Below, in pieces: positions 1 through 12,829 of a stretch of DNA of 64,000 bases. Made by a program: the position numbers and the translations under genes. Source of the DNA: Polyodon spathula (Eukaryota > Chordata > Actinopteri > Acipenseriformes > Polyodontidae); NCBI RefSeq assembly GCF_017654505.1, contig NC_054536.1, forward strand, positions 36,442,970 through 36,506,969. Direction: 5' to 3'. Under the pieces are notes generated by a model. It ran no database searches. It worked only from the letters and a program-made list of their open reading frames with translations, and was not told the DNA's origin. Numbering within the stretch: position 1 is the stretch's first letter; every line of letters starts with the position of its first letter.

Positions 1-1480
1 AAAAAGTGACCGGAGGTGCTGACTTCCTCAATTGTCCTGACAGGAACATTTCGTGGTACCTTTGTAAGCACTGCTTAACGATAAGGCTCTTTAGTGCTTT
101 CGTCCCAAACACTTACTTCCTCAGATATTGTTGCTAAGCGGTTCTAAACAATATGACGCTCTCATTGTTTTCTGCATAGATTTTTTTTTAAAACTAATTA
201 AAAGTGGAGAAAACTCTTTCAAATCAGGAGATTAACAATCATTCGTGTGTGATGGTACATTTTTTTTATCTGTACTTATTATCGATTTCCTCATTAAAAA
301 AAATAAAAAATCTTAGGACTTAGGCTAGACATTTTCAGAGATGCAGAATCACAGTCAAATTGTTCTTGCAGTTTAACAGTAGATTCAAAGAATCACTTAA
401 ATTTAGTAACTAATACAACAGATCACCTGACAGCATTTTGAAACTTTATGAACACAACAAACAGCTTGATTACCAAAAACATAACATAAAAAAGGAGCGT
501 AAAATACTGAAATTTAGCTGGCTGCACAAATATGCACTCCAACCCTATTAAAAAAAACAAACAAAAAAAAAAAAAAAAAAAAAACTTGGATTAAACCGAA
601 AGAACCTGAACAGGTCACGGATGTTTTCTGAGAAAACTGCATTACTCATGGAATACCGAGGTAAACGCTTTGCAACACAAACTAGTTGGTCATATCAGGA
701 AAATCAGGATAAAAACTGTTTATTTTTAGTTTTTTAACAGATCAATATCTATTAGCGCTCCTTCAGATTCAAATGCTTAAAAAGTTTAACATTTGCACTC
801 AATTGTAATATTTATCCTACAGGCTACACTTATGTCTCATGTTCATGGTATACACGATATGTTGCATGGAGTATTATATATGTTTCACTAATAAATGATA
901 ACTAGCATGTTTTTGCAGTTAGACAATTTTGCATACAAAAACAAAGCTGGTCTCATTACTGGATTGCTGTTGTGTATGAAAAAGACATGTGCATAGGGAC
1001 AGATTTTTTCATAAAGACTGTAATAAGCCAGTTGACACATTTCAGTAGCTGATCTCACATTTTTATGTCTCTGACCCTGGTTGAAAAACCAAAAAATGTG
1101 TTGGGATGCAGTGTTTTACTTCAATCTCTTAGAACAGTCCTGTTTCACCTCCATTATACCAGGCTGGTTGCTTTTTTTGTGTGGTCTCCGCTTCATGGGT
1201 TGCTGTACAACATATTTCCTTCCACGTGTGTAGGACTTTAGAAATTGATACTGTAGTTGATTCAAGTAAAAAAACAAACAAAATAAAACAACTATGTAAG
1301 TTCAGTTACAACAACTTGGTTAAAATAACGTTAAGGTTGCAGTTCAAAATCACAAAAGTTGGGAAATGGAACGCTAAGGCACGCAACCTTAAACCGCCCC
1401 TATTTTGTGTGTCACATCAGACATGACACCAGCAATGAGTAATCACGTGACAAATGCTCCAGCAAGACTGCCTAGAACGA
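1..1480. other. AT-rich spacer with no recognisable gene
   Basis: I see no coding exon, RNA gene or named repeat in this stretch. It contains a 22-base poly(A) run at 563-584, preceded by short A-rich runs. The only ORF is 81 codons in low-information sequence with no domain that I recognise. It could be intronic or intergenic. Confidence 0.6.
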
Positions 1481-1760
1481 TATTACCAAAATAATAGCCT
1501 TTGGAGAGTCTCGTTAACTCCCTCGTCTACGGCTCGAGACTCATCGACGGGCTCTATCGCTTAATTAGAGTCCGCTAGAGCTGGAAGCAGACTGAATGAT
1601 GGTACTGAATCGTTTTCTAATGTGTGATACGTTACGGATTCTGTTAAATGCACTAAAACCATGGATGCAAACAAACCTGGCTTCTGGCTTTGCCTTCTGG
1701 TTTAGAGGCTAGCTTGCGGTATACCGGTTCGTGCCTCCACCCTGTTAAACTGGCCATTTT
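1481..1760. other. CpG-richer segment of unknown nature
   Basis: Composition changes here: CpG dinucleotides cluster around 1510-1560 (CTCGTCTACGGCTCGAGACT and following), whereas the flanks are AT-rich and CpG-poor. No ORF or inverted ends are apparent. It resembles an inserted repeat of a family I cannot name, but a small regulatory element is also possible. Confidence 0.3.
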
Positions 1761-2389
1761 TTTAAAAACAATCACTTACATTGCTGTTTCTCAGGTGCCA
1801 CACTTCTATTATATTTTAATAATTTATAACGTTACATAGGGCCTGGGATGAACGCAGTGTTGAAGATTCGGACACAGACCTCCTAATATACATGAGTACT
1901 CTGAAAAACCCAACATAGTATTAGCAATCCCTAATAAAAAAATGAGCATCATATTCATTAGGGTCATACATTGACCCAAAAACTACTTTAATATTATTTA
2001 ACATGGTTACTAAATATACAAATCGATCTGAGTCATCAAACCCTGACCCTTCAATAGATAACTGCAATTTTTTATCTATAAGGATAAGTACAGCCTTGGT
2101 TTTGTTTGTAGTACAAAAATGGTCTGTGTTTCTTGCAATAAGGCTATAGATACTCATTTACAATGCAAAAAGTCAAAGCATTTTATGGATTTGATGGGAG
2201 AATTCAATCCGTGTACGTTCCAGAACACAGTATTAATATTCGTAATTACAGTATAATGGTTGAAATGAGATAGCAAGAGATGAAAATACTCCAACAAGCG
2301 AATTGGAGCAAGCCATCTGGATCTGACTTGTAAAATGGTTTCCATTCTGATTATCACAAAAGGTGTGAGCTCTGAAACATAAACCACTG

Positions 2390-2797
2390 TGTGGCAGAGC
2401 AAAGCTCTGCCCTTTAAATTGGCAGGGATGGGGTTAACTTCCCATACCTGCCTGGGTTTATTATGTTCAGGTGGCTGGGGTTGATTAGTTGATTAGGTTG
2501 ATTAACGATCAATCAGCGCCCAGCCACCTGATATAAAAGGAGGCCTCTGCTTCTCATTTGGGAAGAGGGAGCTGAGGAAGCAGGTTGGTGTTTGTTTTGT
2601 GGTTTTTGAATTTTCTAAATCCAGTGAAGGCATTGCCCAGCCTGGAAACTTTATTTTTGTGAGTTTTGCTTTATTTATGTTTGAGTATTTGTTATTTTGC
2701 CCTTGTGCACTTTATTTTTGTTTATTTATAATAAAATTGTTATTTTTTTGAACTGCAGTCTGTCTCTGGGCCTCTATCCACTCGCCAGCCTGCCACA
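2390..2797 (+). repeat. Solo LTR (408 bp) of an LTR retrotransposon
   Basis: The segment starts TGTGGCAG and ends CTGCCACA, a perfect 8-bp terminal inverted repeat with the TG...CA ends of an LTR. It is flanked on both sides by CACTG (2385-2389 and 2798-2802), a 5-bp target-site duplication. Inside are a TATA-like box (ATATAAAAGG, 2531-2540) and a polyadenylation signal AATAAA at 2730-2735, which gives a U3-R-U5 order on the plus strand. No internal gag or pol sequence adjoins it, so it is best explained as a solo LTR left by recombination between the two LTRs of a provirus-like copy. I cannot tell Ty3/Gypsy from ERV from the LTR alone. Confidence 0.85.
2468..2530 (+). promoter_or_regulatory. 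Hairpin-forming U3 segment just upstream of the LTR TATA box
   Basis: CAGGTGGCTGGG (2468-2479) is repeated exactly in inverted orientation as CCCAGCCACCTG (2519-2530), 12 of 12 bases. The loop is a TTGATTA-rich repeat. The right arm ends directly before the TATA-like box at 2531-2540. The CAGGTG/CACCTG cores are E-box sequences. A role as a paired binding site in the LTR promoter is inference from position. Confidence 0.6.
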
Positions 2798-2802
2798 CAC
2801 TG

Positions 2803-3644
2803 AAACAACAACAAATACAAATACAGCATTGAAAGCCCCCCTGGTCTGAAAAAATTCAAAATTCTTTAGCGCTGTGGCTCTCTAACAGCAATGCATACCC
2901 AAGCTCAGACCCTCCTTATGCATTTCACACAGAACCCCTGAGCTAACAGATGATAATTGTTTCTTTGTTTCTTCACACCAAGTACAATAATATCACAAAT
3001 AAAATGAACTGTATTTAGAACTAAGTTTAGAACTAAGGTTAACAACTGTAGCCTCTTAATTAAATTAAAACATGTTTTTTCTCATTGATGATACTATTTT
3101 AAAGTAGAACATGATGTATTTGCATATGTACTTATTAACCTTTGTGATAAAAATGACATTTCAATTACAATAGCTATAATAATAATAAAATTAAAAGTAT
3201 GGACAAGCAAGGGGAAGAGGAGGGGTTCAAAGGTAGATGAGATTACCAATATTTAGTCCATTCTTCATGGATTTTTAGGAATTCAATACTCCTAGTCCAG
3301 TAGACTACTCCCCGATAAGGATCATTCAACTCTCCATAGCAGGGTCCACAAAAGCCGCAGGAGGGTTAGGCTGAAGTTTGGCTGTCGCCGTTTTAGATGG
3401 GTCGATAGAGATGCTTTGTTTTGCTTCCATCAAAGCTGCTTTGGCTGCTTGGGTACCTCCCTGGGATGCAAAAAAATCCTTAGTTTCTTTTGCAGATTTA
3501 AATTGATAATGCTGTGCGCTTTAAAAAATGTTGAGAGAAGTGGGATAGAGGAGAAACGGTTTCAGTCCCATTGCCACCATTTGGTTCCTAATCGTTCTTG
3601 TCTGCTTTTGACTCTTGCAGTATCAGCTGTCTGGCACTGTATCT
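2803..3644. other. Spacer with no recognisable gene
   Basis: AT-rich sequence with no convincing ORF, RNA gene or terminal repeats. A 76-codon ORF at 3416-3646 shows no known domain and I regard it as chance. Confidence 0.5.
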
Positions 3645-3900
3645 AAAGCCCCTTTTACACTGGCATGCAATACCCATCTCGGACCCTACCAGGGTCATGA
3701 CTTGGTGTCATGCGGGTCGGCTAAGCGTTTTCATGGTGCTTTTTGAAGAAGCTGGTGTCGATCTAGGGTGACAGATACACAATGTCCGTACGCAATGTCT
3801 CGGAAGTAGCAACGTTCACATGACCGAGCTTTCATCTGTTCAGGCTTTCAAGATGGCGTGCCTGTTATGCACACTTCCATCCAAGGTTCTCTCGATTGAA
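3645..3900 (+). mobile_element. Harbinger-like DNA transposon terminal fragment (putative)
   Basis: The segment begins AAGCCCCTTTTACACTGGCA and continues with CpG-containing sequence. That style (AAGCCCCTTT-ACACTGG) is typical of the inverted ends of fish PIF/Harbinger elements. A matching right end was not found, and an hAT relic follows, so this would be a truncated copy. Assignment rests on recalled terminal style only. Confidence 0.35.
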
Positions 3901-3999
3901 TCACATGTAAAGCTAAGCATTTTAGTTAGATGTCATTTTGAATGGTTATTATTTTATTTTCAAGATAAGCCTTGTCAAGATTAAACAATGATCCCATTT

Positions 4000-5653
4000 T
4001 GTCTGCAGTTTCACCAACATCAACTGTCATGAATGGTAAGGATATGAACCAGCTGTTTGAAATCAGTGAAACATTTTTCAAATTTTGTTAGCATGTTTTC
4101 CAAGTGAGGGGAATATCTTTTGAAAGATGACAGATCAGCTCCTTTCTGGTTTTACAGTTCTCTCATGTTTGGAAAATGTTTCAGGTTCTTTTTGTGAAGT
4201 TGTGTTATCCACAGTTTCAGTTTCTCTTGGAAGGTTTTCACTGAACTTATCATTTCAGTAATGTCTTTCTATGTTCCCTGAAGTTCTGTGTTTATTTTGT
4301 TCAGTTTTGCCGTCAGGTCAGTAAGAAAAGCCAGCTTTAATAGTCGCAGCCTGTCATCAACTTAACCACCATATTGTGCATCAATTTTGTCAAGTAAAGA
4401 TTTGAACAGTCTTTGAAGTGGCTTTGAATTAATTTAATTTACATCTTTAACAACAAAGTCCATAATGTCATTCATGTTCAAAACCTTTCCACATAGAGCC
4501 TGTTGGTGTATGATGCAGTGATAATTCATGAACGGGGAAAATCAGGGTCCCTTTTGCACCATCTGTTATAATGGATGCAAGTTTACTCTTTGGTTTTTTA
4601 TGTTCTGTAATGTATGTTTTAAAGGCAGCATAAATATCCTGTGCTCTAGTTTTTTTCTTTAATGGAATTATTGTCAGTAGTTCCTCATTTACACTAGAAT
4701 TATCAAAAAACATTCTAATGAATACTCAGCTGGACTATACCGATCGATTCACCAAACTGAAGAGAGAAAAAAACAGTTTTCAAAGTAATTTGTTAAGTGA
4801 AGAGACGGCTTCCGACATTGATTGTATCTGGCAAGTTGCTGATCTCCCTGAAAGCTGAAGAGCCTTGATAGCAGACATTATTTCCAATTTATTTTTTAAA
4901 CTGTAAAAAAAAAAAAAAAACTGCTGCTTCAAGGAAAGCTTCTTTAAAAAACTCGCCCACTTCGAATGGTTTCTTTCGTTTTGCTATTCAATTTACTAAC
5001 ATAAAATGAGACAATTGTTGCTGCCTTTGATTAGTGATTTGCTTGATGAACATTAACTGTTGAGGTATTAAAAAATACTCCCACTCCCACTGGAAATGGT
5101 AGGTTTTTACCTTCTTTGCAGCAAATGGCCCTTCATTCATTGTACCAGCTTTGTGTTACTTTTTCTTTTAAATGAATTGAAACATTGGGAGCAGTAAAAA
5201 TGAAATAAAAATGCTGGGTTGGTCTTTCGACATAAAGAGTGTACTGTAGCTGCTGGCTGTGTACGGGGAGTCTGGCTGTAAATGAACAGGCAGACGGAAG
5301 TAAAAGCAGAGAAAACTGCTATTTTATTTTGCTCCTTTTTTCTTACTGGCTTTTGCAGTCTTTTCTTGTCAGGCTTCTCTCTCTGATCTCTGTCATTCAC
5401 CACTTCCAATTCAACTCCCTCAACTGGCGCGCAACACTCCCTTTGACGGACGCTGACTCCATCCATTCATCACCCATTAGCCCACCTGGATCCACTCCAT
5501 CAGTGAAGGCAATGTTTTCTTTTTTCAATGAATATTAGTAATGTGCTATTTATTTTTAACTTAAACATTTGAAAATATGGAAATGTTTGTGATCTACTCT
5601 GTAAGGTTTTGAGATCGACCAATAGTTCGCGATCGATAGATTGGGGGCCCCTG
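4000..5653 (-). mobile_element. Decayed hAT DNA transposon (ZBED/Charlie-like), minus strand
   Basis: The body encodes hAT transposase remnants on the minus strand (separate entry). The right side ends ...GGGGGCCCCTG at 5653, so the minus strand begins CAGGGGCCCCC, matching the CAG-start terminal inverted repeat of hAT elements. About 70 bp inside this end is a motif about the word GATCGACC/GATCTAC, seen near the ends of many fish hAT elements. The other terminus is not clear, and the 8-bp target duplication could not be identified. The left limit of 4000 is where transposase similarity fades. Confidence 0.6.
4010..5070 (-). pseudogene. hAT transposase relic
   Basis: On the minus strand the reading starts near 4990 with a KKPFEVGEFFKEAF-like segment, the conserved region before the catalytic core in ZBED/hAT transposases. 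It is followed by an 81-codon ORF (4713-4468) containing NEELLTIIPLKKKT and KLASIITDGAKGTL. The latter matches the hAT block around the second part of the RNase-H-like fold (normally ...LVGVTTDGAPAM...). Further down come leucine-rich pieces reminiscent of the LNLKLQGK...F..KL.LW block of the insertion domain. Stops and frameshifts interrupt every stage, so no protein can be made. In living copies the product is a nuclear cut-and-paste transposase with a BED zinc finger. The finger itself could not be made out upstream. Confidence 0.65.
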
Positions 5654-7283
<1,630 letters not shown>

Positions 7284-7794
7284 ATTAGTATAAATTAGTA
7301 TTTGTAATTATCATTTAATTTTGGTTTGGTGTTTTAATATACATTGTTTTATTGTAAATTATTTTACAGCATGGATGGGGTTAAAATTCCCTATCCATGC
7401 TAAACTCGTATAGAATGTGACCATTTTCAGATTGATTCATTTATTTGCTAGATGTGAGATAAACTAAGAATAAAAACAATTGCTACTCATGCAGGCTATA
7501 AACCAGCATGTTGCTTGTTTTTGTATCTGTTTTTTTGTCTGGGCCATTGTGTCATTTTGTTTTGTTTAAGTGTTTTGTTTTTTGTCCAACCTTCTTATTT
7601 AATTAATAAACGAGCACATCAGCACTTCCATATACCAGTACTGTACTGTTCCATAAGCCATCCGGGCCACAGGATGTTCGGGCAATAGTTCAATCTATTT
7701 TTGCTCCTATGAGGAGGTTTTATCCATTCACGGGCCAGAATTTCCAACCACTGATTCATATTATATATGAAAATGTTATATTAAAATGTTTTTT

Positions 7795-8815
7795 TTTCAT
7801 TTATTTAAAACATCCTACCCCACAACTTCCAAATGAAAAAAATAGAAAATTAATTAAAAATAAAAACTGAAATAGCTTAGTTAAATAAGTGTCCACCCCC
7901 CTTGTAATAGCACTCCTAGATTAGCTCAGGTGTAACCAATTGCCTTCAACATCACACATCAAATTAAGTGGCCTCCACCTGTGTTAAATTGTTGTTGAAA
8001 GGCACAGATCAGGGGATGAGTATAAAAAAATATCAAAGGCCTTGAATATCCCCTGGAGCACGGTCAAGATGATTATTAAGAAGTGGAAGGTGTATGGTAC
8101 CACAAAGACCCTGCCTAGATCAGGCTGTCCCTCCAAACTGGATGACCGAGCAAGAAGGAGACTGATCAAAAAGACTACCAAGAGGCCAATGGCAACTTTG
8201 CAAGAGCTACAGGTTTTTATGTCCAAGACTGGTCAAAGTGTGCATGTGACAACAACATCACAAGCACTCCACAAATCTGGCCTGTATGGTAGGGTGGCAA
8301 GAAGGAAGCCATTACTCAAGAAATCCCACCTTGAATCCAGTTTGAAGTATGCCAAAAAACACTCAGGAGATTCGGTAGCCATGTGGCAAAAAATGTTGTG
8401 GTCTGACGAAACTAAAATGGAACCTTCTGGCCTAAATGAAAAGCGTTATGTTTGGTGCAAACCCAACACAGTGCATCAGCCAAAGAACCAAAGAACACCA
8501 TCTCCTACTGTGAAGAAGGGAAAATGCATGGAGCAAAGGTGGCCCTCTGCAGCATCACCTTTCAGCATGACAACGACCCAAAGGAAAAGCTACACTGGAG
8601 TGGCTTTGTCTCATCAGCAGAGACTTGAAAACCAAAAAACTTTTTTCCCCAAAGGTAACAAGTTGTGGAGTATGATGTGTAGATAAGTGGAATTTTTTTT
8701 TCTCAAAACAGCTGTAGTATGGTGTGCTAAAAAATCCACGTTTAAAAGCGTGAAACTCTGAGGCACTGACACAAGAAAATGTGAACAAAGTTCAAGGGGG
8801 TGTAGACTAACTATA
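7795..8815 (+). mobile_element. Degraded Tc1-like DNA transposon (copy 1)
   Basis: Near the left side AAGTGTCCACCCCCCTTG (about 7889-7906) mirrors GTTCAAGGGGGTGTAGAC near 8790-8808. These are the inner parts of the long inverted repeats of a Tc1 family. Between them lies a broken transposase on the plus strand. The right inverted repeat stops soon after the mirrored motif, so the element is truncated. The body is also much shorter than the usual 1.6 kb because the C-terminal half of the gene is largely deleted. TA duplications could not be placed. Confidence 0.75.
8000..8690 (+). pseudogene. Tc1-like transposase relic (copy 1)
   Basis: The readable ORF (8042-8686) begins inside the DNA-binding region: a second helix-turn-helix (WSTVKMIIKKWKVYGTTK), the GRPR-like linker seen here as RSGCPSKLDD, then the segment ending LYGRVARRKPLL. 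The first catalytic aspartate is visible in WSDETK. After TPSPTVKKG the frame is lost. The second catalytic block survives only as a FQHDNDPK-like stretch in another frame near 8558-8582, and the final glutamate block is missing. In living relatives this DDE enzyme cuts and pastes the element at TA sites. This copy is inactive because of frameshift and internal deletion. Confidence 0.8.
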
Positions 8816-8974
8816 GGCCCTATGTCTCGTTCTAGTAGTTTACCTGCACTGTCTATTATTATCAGTATCCTATCGATATCGGCCGATATGGGTAGATAAC
8901 CATCGGGCTTTTAGGATCGGCCAAAAAAACCTATATATGTATATATGTGTGTGTGTGTGTGTGTGTATGTAAGA

Positions 8975-9097
8975 AATAACCCACAGGGTGTGTGGTAAGA
9001 CAATTGTTACTGCACGCCCTGAGTGCCATCAACCACCCAAGAAGTATGGTAATAATTGTCTTACTGCACACCCTGTTGTGGGTTATTTTGCTTATAA
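8975..9097. repeat. Imperfect palindrome with two quasi-palindromic core sites
   Basis: AAATAACCCACAGGGTGTG followed by GGTAAGACAATTGTTACTGC (about 8995-9014) is mirrored by GGTAATAATTGTCTTACTGC, then ACACCCTGTTGTGGGTTATTT (9047-9095). Each core (GTAAGACAATTGTTAC and GTAATAATTGTCTTAC) is itself almost palindromic around CAATT. A third copy lies at 11289-11309, on the far side of the tyrosine-recombinase relic. Identity as an element terminus is inference. Confidence 0.6.
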
Positions 9098-9300
9098 AAT
9101 TATTTTGCTACATTTTTTTTTTCTTAAAAATAATTACACAAAGAAAAGAAATATATTTATGTATCCTTCCACTGAGAAAATATAGTCTCTGATGACTGTT
9201 TCATTGTGAACATTGTTTTTTTCCTTACCGAAATTTAATTAACAAAGAAAATATAAGATTTTTATATATCGGGTTATGTATCACTGTGAATAATATAGAC

Positions 9301-9303
<3 letters not shown>

Positions 9304-9361
<58 letters not shown>
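9304..9361. repeat. (TA)n microsatellite
   Basis: A pure TA dinucleotide array of about 58 bp. Confidence 0.95.
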
Positions 9362-9363
<2 letters not shown>

Positions 9364-9734
9364 CTTTTTTTATTTGCCATAAAAACATTAAATTGAACAT
9401 TGCCATTTATAGTAACATTTTGAGATTAAATAGCATTTGGAATTGAAAGCAAACTGATTTCCCACATCTGAGGGAGGATTTACGGAACAGCCAGCCACTG
9501 CACTGGCACTTGGGGCAGACATTGAGGGAGGGGCTTCTGAGTATGAGGCCATGGATGGAGATATCTTTTTGTAAATCCTACTCTAGGTTTAGCGGGCTTC
9601 AAGCTGACCAGTAATTTCAGATGCTGTTTTCACACCAATAACCAGTAACAGAAATAATTTCCCACGACTGATAAAGCAGGATTAGAGAATATGTGGACAG
9701 CAGCGCTGTAGATTGAACGGTTTGTGTAACATAC

Positions 9735-10205
9735 TCAAAGTCCAACTTGCTCTAAAATATGAGGCATCACGTTTCCAAGGTAATTAACACCAATAGGGAC
9801 TTTTGTAAATAATTTTTTTAAACTGCTGACAGGGCACATAGAATCAACAGGCTGGGCAAACATGTAACTACGAGTACTTCCACAGTTCTCATTCACATCT
9901 CTGTGGTTTTTTGTTTGCACATTAAGCAATGGGGTCACTATCTCCACACCATTTTCATCTGTATTGATGACAAGCAACTTCTGTGTCAGATTGCGCAGTT
10001 CCTCCTGTCCGTGTCGAGCAAAATAGACTTGTATGTTGAACCAGACCTTGTTTAAAAGCCCAACGGCTGTGTCAGCAGAGAGCAGGAGAGATTTGAATTT
10101 TGTTTAAATCTGTTTCTGAAATCGAAGGGTGGTGGTACTGCTTCACTCTCATTAAGAAATTGTTCAAATGACAATCCTCCTAAAAGATCAAAATTAACTT
10201 GTGGA
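9735..10205 (-). pseudogene. Crypton-type tyrosine recombinase relic (DUF3504/KCTD1-QRICH1-like)
   Basis: On the minus strand, reading from about 10200 to 9735, there is an LLNKVWFN...YFARHGQEELRNLT-like block. It is followed by an 80-codon ORF (9977-9735) with LLVINTDENGVEIVTPLLNV, a TKNHRDVNE segment, MCPVSSLKKLFTK and VNYLGNVMPHILEQVGL. The order LLNK...F.RGQE.LR / ..T.D..G / TKNH / CPV.S..K...K / .LG..M..I....L is that of the DUF3504 tyrosine-recombinase domain found in Crypton elements and in host genes derived from them. The Crypton phrase that would follow (the ...YTNHCIRAT-type catalytic block) is not seen, so the active-site histidine-arginine end is lost. A stop or frameshift separates the two blocks. 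Living Cryptons integrate by recombination through a circular intermediate. This one is dead. Confidence 0.65.
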
Positions 10206-10251
10206 AAGTCACTCATGTTTAATTATTATTATTAAGGCATAGCAATATTAA

Positions 10252-11239
10252 CACTAGAACTACTGGAGCGGTCTTTTTGGCACATCATGTTTTTAAAATG
10301 CATTTTTCTCCACTGATTTGGCAGCTAGGCACCTGTGCTTTTTTACTTTTCCTAAATATATATTTATATTAAACATCTCAAACCATCAGTAGATCCTGGG
10401 TTGCTGTAACTTATGGAGATATAATACGTTATACCTAGAACTACCGTAGCGGTCATTTTGACTGTCATAGTAAAAACAGTGGGCTTGGCTTTGTGCTGCT
10501 GAACTTGAGAGCTTTGCGATTGTTTTGAATAGCTGCAGGAGACATTTTCAGACATGATTTATCTATTAACAGCTGTAAAAATACTTATTTTCTATTTTTA
10601 AAATATTATTTTCTAGTTAAAATGAACAGACCAATACAATGCAGAACTGCACAGCAAGACATGATTATATTGAAATTTTTTTTACAGAATAACAGTGTAC
10701 CAAACCAGCTATTGCAAGACTGGAGATGGAAATTATCGTTACATAGCTAACAGAGTCGAACTCAAGCTCAAAATAAAAGGGTAAACAGAAAACACTTCAC
10801 AGAGTGTCGTAACCTCCCGCTGCATGTCAAAAGTTGTCTCTGAGCTGCTAAAACCAGTTTTATAGCCCAGCATTTGCAATCCTAAGTCCCCTTCCAACAA
10901 CACCCCCAAGCCTCATGTCAGTGCTCGTGTTGTAACAGGTTTCCCTCGCGTGTAACAAGCAGGCTGCAAAAACTGTGTCACAGACAATATCGTGAAGGAA
11001 AAGAAAACAACATCAAAACGTCTGATTTGCAAAGAAATTATGGGAAAATGCAAATAATGAGATCAGAATTAAAGGTAAGCACTATGTTTGATATGTTAAA
11101 ATAAACACACTGTTTTGAGTACATTTAACACAGAACAGTTTCGTAGCGTGCGACGCTGCAGTAGTAGTATATTTAATATAATGTTAAAAAGACCGCTGCG
11201 ATAGTTCTAGGTGTGTATGTACGCTCAGGAGTTCTAGTG
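10252..11239. mobile_element. Non-autonomous piggyBac-type element with TTAA flanks
   Basis: CACTAGAACTACTGGAGCGG (10252-10271) faces GTTCTAGTG at 11231-11239 in inverted orientation. Both ends abut TTAA (10248-10251 and 11240-11243). TTAA duplication plus a CACTAGAAC-type end is the piggyBac signature. Sub-terminal repeats of the same motif occur at about 10434-10462 (CCTAGAACTACCGTAGCGGT) and 11190-11211 (ACCGCTGCGATAGTTCTAGG). No transposase ORF of useful length lies inside, so the copy would depend on a transposase from elsewhere. It sits beside the Crypton relic and probably inserted into or next to it. Confidence 0.7.
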
Positions 11240-11285
11240 TTAATAGATCAGGTAAGTGAGTAAGTCTTTGATGTCATAGCCGTGC

Positions 11286-11312
11286 GGTAAGACAATTATT
11301 ACTGCACAGTCA
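11286..11312. repeat. Third copy of the GTAAGACAATTATTAC quasi-palindrome
   Basis: CGGTAAGACAATTATTACTG matches, inverted, the copy at 9047 (GGTAATAATTGTCTTACTG). The pair encloses the Crypton relic and its TTAA insert. It may mark the right boundary of the outer element. Confidence 0.5.
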
Positions 11313-11319
11313 TGTGATC

Positions 11320-12825
11320 TTGTTCAGCCAATCACAGCACCTGCTTTATCCAAGCCTATTTACTGAAGGAATTTCCCTAACTTTGTAAGTATAGGCATAT
11401 TACAACAACCTCATCAATTATCTTCCTTACATGTTTAAGGAGCAAACTATAGTGAAATATTTAACTCCAATGCTTTTTAAATTCCTGGCTATCAGTGAAG
11501 AAAGACCTACTGGATTAACCCTGCATTCACCCTTACAGAGATTGATTTGCACAATTTTATTTGTTTGCTGCATATGAGCGGTTATAAAGAGTATGAATTA
11601 TAAATTAATTGACTTCCTTACTGTGGGACACATTCACAAGCATTAACACGCAAAGGTAATAACTTTACTGATACACAAATACCTTTGAGTGCAGCCCTGC
11701 ATGCTATGTATAATTAACTTAAGCATGCTTAAAGAGGGCTAGGTGGCATGGTGTGCTATATTTCTAGCCTAACCGCTTTCATCTGTGGAACCCTATGTTT
11801 GAAATGTGTCCCTGGTTGAAAGTGGAACAAGCAGCCTGTTTATATATGTATTGTATTGGGGAGGGAGGTCAAGCTGCTATAGCCTGTCCACTTTTTTCTT
11901 TAGCTTGCCCCAATGTTATGGCCCATTACACATTCCCTTATTAATTTCTACTTCTTCTCTCAGTATATGTAAGCTATAAGTGTGCAAGTAGAATGCTTTC
12001 TTTTTGTTACCATTTTGACAGATGCCATTACTGATTTTCCTGTCTGGTTTGTCTCCCAACACAACCCGCAATTCCCCTTAATAATTAGGCTCATTATATT
12101 TTGTTTTTTTTAAAAGTGTCACATGTGTACCGATGTACCAGTAGTAATTATTTAGTTAAATATTCAATAAGACTTCTTAAATAACTATTTATTAGTCTGT
12201 GTAATACAATATTGTGTTTATGATGAAGTTCCAAACTTAATATAATATAACATTACATATACAGCATAGAGGAGATACAAAATGGTGTTAGGTTATTTAA
12301 ATCTATAGTTTCTGTCTTGTATATGACTAATGATTCCACAAACATGATTTCCAAGACCATTCAAAATATATGTTTTCCTTGTGTTGTGTAGTTAATGTAT
12401 TTTCAGACATACTGCATATAGAATGGAAGCCGTATTTGCTACTCAACCTGTTCTATTGAAACACGACACCAATTCCGAATCAACTTGAATATAGAAACAG
12501 TGATAACTGATCTAAATAGCAGGTGATAACTGGTTGAAAGACCTCGCAATATAGAAACAATCTCTAGGATTGATAAGCAGGAGTGTCAGGATAGGATTAT
12601 GGTGCAGTCACATAAAAAGCCACAACGCTATACTGTAGCTAGTGCCAGTGTCCTTTAAAGGTTCCTGCACCATCTATAATAATAGTGTTAGAAACCCTGA
12701 CAGAGACACAGACTATTTTTTTCCAGTCCCCATGTTACCTATTTCAGAAAGGAGACATCGACAAAAGAATTGAACTTACCAATTCTTTATTGCTTTTGAC
12801 AGATGACCATGTAATGATGACATGC
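11320..12825. other. Spacer with no recognisable gene
   Basis: Mixed-composition sequence without long ORFs, inverted ends or microsatellites. I see nothing I can name here. Confidence 0.5.
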
Positions 12826-12829
12826 AATA

